The notes below the pieces were generated by a model. The model ran no database searches and was not told the origin of the DNA. It saw only the letters and a list, made by a program, of their open reading frames with translations. Positions 6,784 to 14,239 of a stretch of DNA of 22,205 nucleotides are shown here, piece by piece. The first letter of the stretch is position 1. Each line of letters begins with the position of its first letter. This stretch comes from Spiro-02 sp034114085 (lineage in GTDB: Bacteria; Spirochaetota; Spirochaetia; Sphaerochaetales; Sphaerochaetaceae). The position numbers and the translations under genes were made by a program. Location: contig JAXEWB010000050.1 in NCBI GenBank assembly GCA_034114085.1, positions 1 through 22,205 of the forward strand, read 5' to 3'.

Positions 6784-7359
6784 ATGGATCAGCAGAAATC
6801 CATGAAATTCGTTCAAATGGTAGTGGTGGTCGCCATTGGCGCCGCATTGTATGGTCTGGGCGGCCTGATAGGCATCCCTATTTTCGCCAACACGACGATC
6901 AAGCCCGCCATGGCGATCCTCGCATTGTTCGCGGGGGTCTACGGCCCGGTCGTCGGTTTTCTCGTGGGATTCCTCGGTCACTGGATCACCGACCTGTTCG
7001 CCGGTTGGGGCGTGTGGTTCACATGGGTGCTTGGAAGCGGTATCGTCGGCATCGTGATCGGCCTCTATCCCATGTTCACCGCCCACAAGCTCGATGAGGG
7101 TATTTTCGGTGGAAAGCAGGCGGGAATATTTATCCTGCTCTCCTTCCTCGGCAACTTCGTCGGCTACTGCATCAGCGCATTGCTCGACTATTTCCTGTTC
7201 GCGGAACCGCTGAACAAGGTCGTGACCCAGCAGCTGTTGATCGCTTTCGTCAATACGGTCGTGATTGCGATTCTCGGATCCTTGTTGATGGCCTTGATCG
7301 CCCGTCGCAACAGGAACAACACAAATCTGACCCTTGATGAGAACGTAGAACAAAAATAA
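6784..7359 (+). CDS. ECF transporter substrate-binding S component (UPF0397 family)
   Basis: A 191-residue integral membrane protein with about six hydrophobic helices. It follows the UPF0397 family closely: AIGAALYGLGG near the start, then NTTIKPAMAILALFAGVYGP, GFLVGFLGHWITDLFAGWGVW and a basic, soluble tail. A17-x3-A21 in helix 1 matches the AxxxA motif that docks S components on EcfT. Databases often name this family riboflavin-type, but substrate assignments are weak, and the adjacent SAM hydrolase argues for a different or additional ligand. The ribosome site GAGGAGG is strong. The gene lies immediately upstream of the fused ATPase/EcfT gene, giving a complete dedicated (group I) ECF transporter in two polypeptides. 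Confidence 0.85.
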   Translation: MDQQKSMKFVQMVVVVAIGAALYGLGGLIGIPIFANTTIKPAMAILALFAGVYGPVVGFLVGFLGHWITDLFAGWGVWFTWVLGSGIVGIVIGLYPMFTAHKLDEGIFGGKQAGIFILLSFLGNFVGYCISALLDYFLFAEPLNKVVTQQLLIAFVNTVVIAILGSLLMALIARRNRNNTNLTLDENVEQK

Positions 7360-7371
7360 GCATTGCCTCAA

Positions 7372-10300
7372 ATGATGGTGGATTTCAGCGACTTCTCATT
7401 TACCTACAAGTCCCAGCGGGTTCCCACGCTCAAGCATGTGGACCTGCATGTGCGCGAAGGGGAGAAGCTGCTGATCATCGGTCCAAGCGGAAGCGGCAAG
7501 TCTACCTTGGGCAACTGTATCAACGGCCTGATTCCCCATGCCGTGCAGGGGAAAATCGAAGGTTCGCTGAAAGTCTCGTCCATGGAGACCGTCGATACTG
7601 ATATCTACGATCTGAACCAGAAAGTCGGGACGGTATTGCAGGATACCGACGGTCAGTTTGTAGGATTGTCCGTGGCCGAGGACATTGCGTTTTCGTTGGA
7701 AAACCAATGTGTGGCGAAGCCAAGGATGGAAGGACTTGTACTGGAGATGGCCTCCTTGGTTGACATGGAGGCTTTTCTCGCCCAGCCTCCGGGCGCCCTG
7801 TCCGGTGGTCAGAAACAGCGGGTTTCGCTCGCTGGCGTCCTTGTGGACGATGTGGACATCCTGTTGTTCGACGAACCGTTGGCCAACCTTGATCCGGCCA
7901 CGGGCAAGCGCGCCATAGAGCTGATTGACGAGCTGCACAAGCGGACCGGAAAGACCATTGTGATCATCGAACATCGGCTGGAGGATGTCCTGCATCGTCC
8001 GGTCGACCGGATTATCCTTGTCGATGACGGCAGGATTTGCCTGGACACCACCCCCGCGGTGTTGCTCGCCAGCTCCATGCTCCAGGAAAAGGGCATCCGT
8101 GAACCTCTGTATATCAGCGCGCTCAAGCTTGCGGGGTGTGGAATAGCCCCGACGGAAGATATCGCCTACATCGACACCTTCCATGCCGAACCCTACGCAC
8201 GACGGCTACGCAGTTGGTTTACCGAGCGTCGCAAACGATATCATCCGCCGGAAGGCGAGGAACTCATCAGGTTCGACCATATTTCCTATTCCTACGACGG
8301 TCTGCGTGACGCGGTGCATGACATGAGCTTTTCCATCAGGGAAGGGGAGATGGTTTCGGTCCTGGGTAAAAACGGCGCAGGCAAATCGACGATGGCGCAG
8401 CTGCTCATGGGAATCCTGAAGCCGGATGCCGGACGGATTCTATTGGCTGGCAATGACGCCACCGGGGACACGATTTGCGAACGTAGCCGCAAGATCGGCT
8501 ATGTCATGCAGAACCCGAACCACATGATCAGCCACCCGCTGATTTACGATGAAGTAGCCTTCGGTCTTCGTCTGAAAGGATTGCCCGAGGATATGATACG
8601 CAAGCGCGTCATGGATGCGCTGGAGCTGTGCGGACTGCACAAGCACCATAAATGGCCGATCAGCGCGCTGAGCTACGGGCAGAAGAAGCGTGTCACCATC
8701 GCCTCCATCCTGGTGATGGATCCTGAAGTGCTGATTCTGGACGAGCCGACGGCGGGGCAGGACTACAAGCGGTATACGGCGCTGATGACCTTCCTGCGGG
8801 ATATCAACCGGCGGCTCGGTATCACGATTCTGTTTGTCACGCATGACATGCACCTTGCGCTGGAATATACGCCCCGCGCCATCGTTCTCGCCGACGGACG
8901 GTTGCTTCGGGACGCTCCCGTCAGCGAAGTGTTCAGCGACGAGGAGCTGCTCCGGCAGGCGAACCTCAAGGAAACGTCCCTCTATACCCTGGCGCAGCGG
9001 GCCGGCATCCCGCAGTCCGATATTCCGTCGTTCATCGAGACCTTTATCGATGCGGAGGATGAACGTCGCCAGACCGCGGCGAAGATACCCTCGCCCGATA
9101 TCGGATGGACCGCCGACCCTGATGCCGTTTCTCCGGTCGGCCTGAACCAGACAATTGATCGTCCGAAGTCTCAGACGGACGATTTCCTCGCCGTTTTTTC
9201 GCTCAACGAGGGTGGGCAAGCGGAGTTTGACATTGCAAGTACCGGTGAGTTTGACTCTGTTTCAGGAGCAAGGATGAAATGGGGTGCCATGGAACTTCAT
9301 GAGAATATTTCGGAAGACTCCTCGGTTCGTCCCTGTTCCCTTGATATCCAGAACGAAGGCCCCGAAAACTGTTCGTGCGCTAGTATCGATGCGGTCGTCT
9401 CCAATTCAAAAGAGGAAACTCAGGGAATCATGGAAAGCGTTGCAGAAGGCGAACGCCTCGGCGGCGCTGATGCCATGGGTGGCAAATCCGTGGAAAGCGA
9501 TGGAATCAAAAGCGATGGAATCGCTTCGGATGATGCTCCTGCGGGCAGTAGGGGGACTAGCGGAAACGGCGGAGCGAACACTGGTCCGACGGAAGGAAAG
9601 GGGCGGAAATTCGGCTTCGGCCTTTCCTATCTCGATACCGGTTCATGGATCCATCATCTCAATGGAGTGACCAAATTCTTATTCTTCATCGGCTGGATGA
9701 TTCTTTGTCTGACTACCTTCGACATCCGTATCCTGCTGACGGGACTGTGCGTATCGATCATCGCCATGCTGACCTGCGAAGTGCCGTTTCGCAAGTTCCG
9801 TCCGTTGCTGGTTGCAATGCTCGGTGTGATTACCTTGAACGCATTGTTCATCTATCTGTTTTCACCTGGGCAGGGTACGCTCTATCTCGGTACGCGGACG
9901 GTTCTGCTGGGGCCTCCAGAGGCAAAATATGCTTTGACCGCCGAGACGTTGTTCTACCTCGTGGTCGTCTGCCTCAAGTATTTCACTATTTTTCCCATCG
10001 CGTTGGTATTTGTATTCTGCACCCAGCCGTCGGAATTCGCCAGCAGCCTGAACCGTATCGGCGTTTCCTACAAGATAGCCTACGCCGTAAGCCTCGCCCT
10101 GCGATATATACCTGAGATTACCGACGATTTCATCCACATCATGCATGCCCAGCAGGCTCGAGGCGTAGATATCTCCAAGAACGTGCCGTTGCGCCGGCGG
10201 ATCAGCAATGTGAGCAAAGTGCTTGCTCCGCTGGTCCTTTCCAGCATCGACAGGATAGATGTCATTACGAACGCCATGGTGTTGCGCGGCTTTGGCAAGG

Positions 10301-10437
10301 GAAAACGACGGACTTGGTATCGCGCCGCCCCGATGAGAGGGCCCGATTACCTTGTAGTGTTCGGATGCCTGCTTTTGCTTGCCGTTTCCCTGACGTTCCG
10401 TTTTGGATTCGGCGTCATGTTCTGGTATCCATTCTAG
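7372..10437 (+). CDS. ECF transporter A1-A2-T fusion: two ATPases plus EcfT in one polypeptide
   Basis: A 1021-residue protein (numbered from ATG 7372). ATPase 1 spans about 1-240: Walker A GPSGSGKST (37-45), LSGGQ (143-147), LLFDEP (164-169), switch H201. ATPase 2 spans about 298-525: Walker A GKNGAGKST (332-340), signature LSYGQ (433-437), LILDEP (454-459), H491. A hydrophilic low-complexity linker runs from about 555 to 745. An EcfT domain (about 755-1021) carries several membrane helices and the coupling motifs ARG (929-931) and LRG (971-973). Fused ATPase pairs are known; adding EcfT is unusual. No ribosome site precedes the start, which lies 12 bp after the S-component stop, so translation is probably coupled; TTG 7363 is an alternative. 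An internal ribosome site within the linker may make EcfT separately. Confidence 0.9.
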   Translation: MMVDFSDFSFTYKSQRVPTLKHVDLHVREGEKLLIIGPSGSGKSTLGNCINGLIPHAVQGKIEGSLKVSSMETVDTDIYDLNQKVGTVLQDTDGQFVGLSVAEDIAFSLENQCVAKPRMEGLVLEMASLVDMEAFLAQPPGALSGGQKQRVSLAGVLVDDVDILLFDEPLANLDPATGKRAIELIDELHKRTGKTIVIIEHRLEDVLHRPVDRIILVDDGRICLDTTPAVLLASSMLQEKGIREPLYISALKLAGCGIAPTEDIAYIDTFHAEPYARRLRSWFTERRKRYHPPEGEELIRFDHISYSYDGLRDAVHDMSFSIREGEMVSVLGKNGAGKSTMAQLLMGILKPDAGRILLAGNDATGDTICERSRKIGYVMQNPNHMISHPLIYDEVAFGLRLKGLPEDMIRKRVMDALELCGLHKHHKWPISALSYGQKKRVTIASILVMDPEVLILDEPTAGQDYKRYTALMTFLRDINRRLGITILFVTHDMHLALEYTPRAIVLADGRLLRDAPVSEVFSDEELLRQANLKETSLYTLAQRAGIPQSDIPSFIETFIDAEDERRQTAAKIPSPDIGWTADPDAVSPVGLNQTIDRPKSQTDDFLAVFSLNEGGQAEFDIASTGEFDSVSGARMKWGAMELHENISEDSSVRPCSLDIQNEGPENCSCASIDAVVSNSKEETQGIMESVAEGERLGGADAMGGKSVESDGIKSDGIASDDAPAGSRGTSGNGGANTGPTEGKGRKFGFGLSYLDTGSWIHHLNGVTKFLFFIGWMILCLTTFDIRILLTGLCVSIIAMLTCEVPFRKFRPLLVAMLGVITLNALFIYLFSPGQGTLYLGTRTVLLGPPEAKYALTAETLFYLVVVCLKYFTIFPIALVFVFCTQPSEFASSLNRIGVSYKIAYAVSLALRYIPEITDDFIHIMHAQQARGVDISKNVPLRRRISNVSKVLAPLVLSSIDRIDVITNAMVLRGFGKGKRRTWYRAAPMRGPDYLVVFGCLLLLAVSLTFRFGFGVMFWYPF
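9264..9276 (+). promoter_or_regulatory. In-frame internal ribosome site and ATG in the ECF fusion linker
   Basis: AGGAG (9264-9268), a 5-base spacer and ATG (9274-9276) lie in frame at residue 635 of the fusion, within the low-complexity linker and before the EcfT domain. Initiation here would give a 387-residue protein holding the linker tail and all of EcfT. The main start of the gene lacks such a site. Use in vivo is inference. Confidence 0.5.
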
Positions 10438-10869
10438 CTTTCCCCGTTCTTTCCAGACCATAAGAAAAATCCAGATTCCTCAGTTCGGCTTCAGAAAAAC
10501 AAGAGGCTTGCGCTGATATGACGTCACCTGCATGCTGATGACGGGGTGGAAACGGATGCCGGAAGAAATGATGCAAGTATCCCGGCATTGTTTGTGGCGG
10601 CGGATGTCGGAGTTGAGAACAAGACCGGCATGGATTGTTTTCATGCGTCTCAGGCAGGCGGGGTAGGGGCCGGAAGTCGTGGGGTGCATCGATTTCCTGG
10701 ATCGTTCCCTTTTCCGGACAAAGACTCTGCATATCATTCCTCACTGGCGCATATGGATGGACTATCTCTTTTCGCTATATTTATAGGCGAGTTTTTCTCC
10801 CGTGGCGAAAACTACGATGGAAAACGGTGTAAAAAGGCATTTTTTTTTGAAGAAATCAACAAAATATGC
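10438..10869. other. Intergenic region before the dksA-like gene
   Basis: I see no gene in these 432 bp; open frames on both strands look like chance and have no ribosome sites or known proteins. No convincing terminator follows the ECF gene. The right end becomes AT-rich, with A5 (10831-10835) and T9 (10840-10848) tracts just upstream of the next promoter, which could act as an UP element. An AT-rich inverted repeat at 10772-10790 has too small a loop to be a good hairpin. Confidence 0.5.
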
Positions 10870-10896
10870 TTGACTTGTCGGGCATTGCCCTACATC
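10870..10896 (+). promoter_or_regulatory. Candidate dksA-like gene promoter with palindrome in the spacer
   Basis: TTGACT (10870-10875) is a good -35. The -10 is weak: TACATC (10891-10896) at 15 bp or CATCTT at 17 bp. Between the boxes lies the perfect palindrome GGGCATTGCCC (10880-10890), a likely place for a repressor or spacer-twisting activator. The GC-rich discriminator and leader would be about 70 nt. Confidence 0.4.
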
Positions 10897-10970
10897 TTTA
10901 TGGTTAACTTGATGGGGAGGTCTGTCGCTGGGGTTAGGCGACGGGAAAATATTTCCCCCAGGAGGCACGC

Positions 10971-11336
10971 ATGGCTAATGACTTTCTTTCAGAAATGGAG
11001 ACCAAGCTCCTGGCAATGCGAAAGGAACTGCTTGAGAAACTGTCCAACGACGATGACGATTTCCGCGGCATGGTGAATGCGACGGGAATCAAAGACAGTA
11101 TAGATGTTGCCGCGGATGACATCGCTTTCAAGAAAATGGAAGCAATCAACCAGCATGACGCAAATCGACTCAAAGCAGTTGAATCCGCTCTGACCAGGTT
11201 GAAGAATGGCCGCTACGGCACTTGTCTGCGCTGCGGCAAGAAAATCACTGAAGAACGCTTGCGGGCGATTCCGTACGCAGTGTTGTGCATCGACTGTAAA
11301 AATGGAGAAGAAGGTCCCTGTAAGCGCCGGATCTGA
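10971..11336 (+). CDS. dksA: DksA/TraR-family RNA polymerase-binding zinc-finger protein
   Basis: A 121-residue transcription factor that would enter the secondary channel of RNA polymerase and modulate promoters, in E. coli together with ppGpp. An N-terminal coiled coil carries DSIDVA (42-47), matching the DxxDxA tip motif essential for DksA action. The C-terminal zinc finger has four cysteines, C85, C88, C106 and C109, in CLRCGKK and LCIDCK. It is shorter than E. coli DksA (151 residues), as is usual in spirochaetes and other non-gammaproteobacteria. AGGAGG lies 5 nt before ATG 10971. It is monocistronic, with its own candidate promoter. The symbol is given by family; it could instead be named a general TraR/DksA protein. 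Confidence 0.9.
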   Translation: MANDFLSEMETKLLAMRKELLEKLSNDDDDFRGMVNATGIKDSIDVAADDIAFKKMEAINQHDANRLKAVESALTRLKNGRYGTCLRCGKKITEERLRAIPYAVLCIDCKNGEEGPCKRRI

Positions 11337-11754
11337 CCTGACGATAGGCCGGGATACGTTGTTCCCCGACTTGCCGCGCCATAGAGCGGTCAATAAGCCA
11401 GGGACTGTCCCGGCCTCTTGTTCTTTTTGCGCCCCTCCGGTTTGCTGGGTCCGTTTTGGGTCTGCCTGAACCGATCGCCGTTGTATCCTGTAACATTTTT
11501 ATCGGGAAATGCCGATAACAGGCTGGATGTACCGGTATTTGACGGCGGGCTCGTCCGTATCCATCGGTTCTGGACCGCCGCTTGCACTTCAGAAACCAAC
11601 CCATCGTAATTGAATCCGTACCAAGTTGCTTTTTGCGAGCATTGGGTGGATATTCTCCAGCTTGAGGGTTCATGCAGTTTCTTATCCTGTTTCGAGACGG
11701 TCGCGATGCCTGGTCCAACATGAAACCTGCATAAGGAACGGGGGGCTTCGGCGC
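11337..11754. other. Gene-poor interval with palindromes between convergent genes
   Basis: No supported gene lies in these 418 bp. AGGCCGGGA (11346-11354) and TCCCGGCCT (11408-11416) form a 9-bp inverted repeat 53 bp apart, followed by a T-rich stretch. It may end the dksA-like transcript. GGGACTGTCCC (11401-11411) is a perfect palindrome nested at its right arm. TATCGG/CCGATA (about 11500-11516) forms another small hairpin. Two minus-strand frames stay open across most of the interval, but neither has a credible start or known similarity. Confidence 0.4.
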
Positions 11755-11818
11755 TAAAAAGACCGCCTTCTGAACTGACCCCAGTTCATTCCGGCCCTGA
11801 GGCTTTTGCGGCGGTCTT
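11755..11818 (-). terminator. Branched rho-independent terminator of the MBL/pseudo-helicase operon
   Basis: On the minus strand a 9-bp stem, AAGACCGCC with GGCGGTCTT (11810-11818 and 11759-11767), is followed directly by a T-run (TCTTTTT). The 42-base interior is not a simple loop: it holds a perfect 7-bp hairpin (TGAACTG/CAGTTCA, 11771-11777 and 11782-11788, 4-base loop) and a weak GCC/GGC stem. It begins 40 bp after the MBL stop. Confidence 0.75.
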
Positions 11819-11858
11819 CTCTGGTAGTAATGTCCTGGACTGGAACTTGGATTGAAGT

Positions 11859-12509
11859 TTATATCCAGGGATTGTTTTGCTCGTTCCCGATGGTGGTCGG
11901 TATTCCGTGACCTGGAAATACCTGTACCTTGTCGGGAAGGGCGAGCAGCTTGTGAACGCTGACGATGATCCGTCCGTAGTCGCCTCCCGGCAGGTCGGTA
12001 CGGCCGATGCCGCCTGCGAAAAGAGTATCGCCACTGAGCAGGATCGCCCCCGGCTCATGGTAGAACGCTACAGAGCCGGGAGTATGTCCGGGCGTATGCA
12101 GAACAGTGAAGCCGCATCCCTCCAGCCGCTGTCCGTCGGAAAGACGGGCTGTAGCCTCCGGAAGCCTCGCGAACAGCGGTTCGCATTCTCGGGCGAACTG
12201 GATATCGACCTGCTGTACCCGCTGGAGCATCTTCATCCCTCCCGAATGGCCGAGCATGTCGGCATCGGCTTCGTGGACGAGAACGGGAAGCTCCGGCCAT
12301 CGTTCCCGTAAGGATGGCAGCGCCATGACATGATCCCAATGGGAGTGCGTCAGCAGGACCGCCGCCGGCTCTGAACCCCTCTGCTCGATACGTGCGATAA
12401 TCGTCCGCCCATCGTACCCCGGATCTATAATCCAGCATTCAAGGGCGTCGTTCGTGAAGATGTAGCAGTTCGTTCCATAAGGGCCGACCGAGATGCGTTC
12501 CAGTTGCAT
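11859..12509 (-). CDS. Metallo-beta-lactamase-fold hydrolase (glyoxalase II-like)
   Basis: A 216-residue cytosolic binuclear metal hydrolase. The metal ligands are all visible: THSHWDH (54-60, H55, H57, D59, H60), H142 in HTPGHTPGS, D161 in SGDTLF and H201 in FPGHG. Size and the NNPWI end fit the YcbL/type II glyoxalase-like group, which hydrolyses thioesters or related substrates. The usual IGG after the HxHxDH motif is replaced by VMA. The real substrate is unknown. Its ATG is 3 bp after the stop of the upstream gene, and its AAGGAG ribosome site lies within that gene's last codons, so translation is strongly coupled. A branched terminator follows. Confidence 0.9.
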   Translation of the reverse strand: MQLERISVGPYGTNCYIFTNDALECWIIDPGYDGRTIIARIEQRGSEPAAVLLTHSHWDHVMALPSLRERWPELPVLVHEADADMLGHSGGMKMLQRVQQVDIQFARECEPLFARLPEATARLSDGQRLEGCGFTVLHTPGHTPGSVAFYHEPGAILLSGDTLFAGGIGRTDLPGGDYGRIIVSVHKLLALPDKVQVFPGHGIPTTIGNEQNNPWI

Positions 12510-12512
12510 TGA

Positions 12513-14150
12513 CTACTCCTTGTTGGAATAGCTGACTGCGGCGGTGCGTCCCTTGATATCCATGCCGTTGAGTTTCTCAATGGCCTTTTCGCAATTTTCC
12601 TCGCTCATGGTGATGAAAGAATATTTGTCGTGGATGCGAATTGAATAGATATCGTCCCTGGTGACGCCCAGCTCAGCCTGCAACAACTGGGAAAGCTCCT
12701 TCGCATAGAGGCGTTTCATCTTGCCGATGTTGAGGTAGAGCGTCTTCGCCCCTTCGGGAATCACCCGTTCAGGTTTTGGCTCCGTGTTCGCCTCAGTGGC
12801 ATCCGCTGTCGATTTCTGTGGCTGGGGCGCCGGCCCTTGCGTCTTTGGCTGGCGAGGAGCGCGAGGCTGTCGTTCCCGTTCCGGTTGAGGGGTTCGGGGC
12901 GCTTTCCCGCGAGGTCTCGTGCTGTCGGTCGCCGCGAGCAACTCACGTAGCAGGTAGGCCATGAAATAACCGCGCAGGGCGAACGGTACGTTTTTCTTGA
13001 TCAGTTTCTTCAACTGGTCGAGTTCTTCTGGATTGGCGTCCGCACGGGTTTTGCCGGCGAGCAACTGGATCTTTCCGGTCAAGACGTCCAAGTCGGTAGG
13101 GGTGCTCTTGATTTCATTGTTCATGAGCAAAGTCTCCTTGGTCTCAAGTATTTCTCCCCGAACAAAGTCGGGGAGGATGCATGTGGCGCCGATCAACACC
13201 GCCGGCCAGGACAGTGATTGCCGTAGCATCTGACTACATTCCTCCAGAGGTAGACCGTAGGTCACGATATCTAGTCTTTGCCCCGGCCGAGGGTTGTACA
13301 AGCTAGACAGGACCGCGTCAAAATCTACCACGCTTGCGTCGAGGGGAGGAGCCTGACGACGCAATCGGATGGATACCTCCATCTTGTCCTCCGCTGAGCC
13401 GCATATCACCAAATGGTCACAGGCGACGGCTCCAGCCGAATACAGGATGTCGGTCACATCCTGCGGGGATGGGTCTGCCGACAACCGGAATCCGACCGGC
13501 CACGGCAATCGGTCCCAGACGCTTCTGGCCAGCGCCTGACACCGGGTGAATATCTGCCCGTCCCACGGTTCCAGTCTGGAAAGGTCGGGGGTGAAGAACT
13601 CGCAGAAACATCTACGACGGAGTTTCGTGGCGATGAACTGCGTGTCATGCACGAAATTCCGAAGTTCATACCGCAATCCGCCGGATTCAAGATCCAGCCC
13701 CATGTCCATCGCCACCATGGTACGGACACTCCGTACTGACAGGTTTCCCCGCCTGATGTGGTCGATGAAACGTCTGGGGGTGGTCGCTATCCCGATCAGA
13801 CGGCCTTGTATGAACTCCAGTTCCTCACTTGGCTGCAAGCTCTCGTCCAGAATCGCCAGACCGGACGGCAAAGTCGTCCCGAAAGCGATTGAAAGAACGC
13901 TGAGCGCCGCGGGTGAGAGAAGCAATAGCATCCGGGGACTCGCCTCTGGCGTATCCTCCGCAAGTGGTTGCGTCATCTCCAGCAACCTTGCCAGACATCT
14001 TCCTCCGAGATACGGAGAATCGACACCCGTTTCGATGACAACGTTCATATGGGCGTACGTTTTCTCGATGTCTGCGAGTTGTTGTTCAAGGAGGGGCGGG
14101 AAAGTCCGCGCGATGCTGCTTGTTTTGCCCCCGTCCTGGGTGAAACCCAC
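12513..14150 (-). CDS. Degenerate DEAD-box-like protein with C-terminal DbpA RNA-binding domain
   Basis: A 545-residue protein. Residues 469-543 (TLYLNIGKMKRLYAKELSQ through IKGRTAAVSYSNKE) match the DbpA RNA-binding domain, which in DbpA recognises a 23S rRNA hairpin. A Pro/Arg/Gln-rich linker (about 410-465) precedes it. The first 340 residues keep the outline of the two RecA-like helicase domains: ATTPRRFIDHIRRGNLS (122-138) resembles the GTPGRLLDHI region. The Walker A position (about 40-55) reads ETGVDSPYLGG with no GKT, and the DEAD position reads AMDM (147-150). It is probably unable to hydrolyse ATP. The start is GTG 14150, with AGAGG 5 nt upstream and an in-frame stop just before. 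Function may be rRNA binding or scaffolding (inference). Confidence 0.78.
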   Translation of the reverse strand: MGFTQDGGKTSSIARTFPPLLEQQLADIEKTYAHMNVVIETGVDSPYLGGRCLARLLEMTQPLAEDTPEASPRMLLLLSPAALSVLSIAFGTTLPSGLAILDESLQPSEELEFIQGRLIGIATTPRRFIDHIRRGNLSVRSVRTMVAMDMGLDLESGGLRYELRNFVHDTQFIATKLRRRCFCEFFTPDLSRLEPWDGQIFTRCQALARSVWDRLPWPVGFRLSADPSPQDVTDILYSAGAVACDHLVICGSAEDKMEVSIRLRRQAPPLDASVVDFDAVLSSLYNPRPGQRLDIVTYGLPLEECSQMLRQSLSWPAVLIGATCILPDFVRGEILETKETLLMNNEIKSTPTDLDVLTGKIQLLAGKTRADANPEELDQLKKLIKKNVPFALRGYFMAYLLRELLAATDSTRPRGKAPRTPQPERERQPRAPRQPKTQGPAPQPQKSTADATEANTEPKPERVIPEGAKTLYLNIGKMKRLYAKELSQLLQAELGVTRDDIYSIRIHDKYSFITMSEENCEKAIEKLNGMDIKGRTAAVSYSNKE

Positions 14151-14182
14151 GATAGCCTCTTTTCCACACTAGAGTTTGTATC

Positions 14183-14211
14183 AGAATATAGGGTGGGCCA
14201 TGCTTTGTCAA
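14183..14211 (-). promoter_or_regulatory. Promoter for the pseudo-helicase/MBL operon
   Basis: On the minus strand a perfect TTGACA (14206-14211) and TATTCT (14183-14188) are separated by exactly 17 bp. The start near 14176 gives a leader of about 25 nt before the GTG. The -35 occupies the same base pairs as the -35 of the divergent plus-strand promoter. Confidence 0.65.
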
Positions 14212-14233
14212 TCAACGGAGAATGTGGTAGGAT
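14205..14233 (+). promoter_or_regulatory. Promoter for the coiled-coil/mltG operon
   Basis: TTGTCA (14205-14210) and TAGGAT (14228-14233) are 17 bp apart, each close to sigma-70 consensus (5/6 and 4/6). Transcription would begin at about 14240, the A of the ATG, implying a leaderless message. The AGGA that might serve as ribosome site overlaps the -10 box. Confidence 0.5.
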
Positions 14234-14239
14234 GTAGTC

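Noticed and set aside
10772..10795. Hairpin followed by T-run as terminator of the ECF operon
   Set aside because: AT-rich stem with a bulge and only a two-base loop; not stable enough and far from the stop.
10546..11076. A 176-codon plus-strand frame before and into the dksA-like gene
   Set aside because: It overlaps the well-supported dksA-like gene in another frame, lacks a ribosome site and has no family signature.
11245..11721. A 158-codon minus-strand frame, and a second open frame beside it
   Set aside because: It overlaps the 3' end of the dksA-like gene and has no credible start site or known similarity; a decayed gene cannot be excluded.
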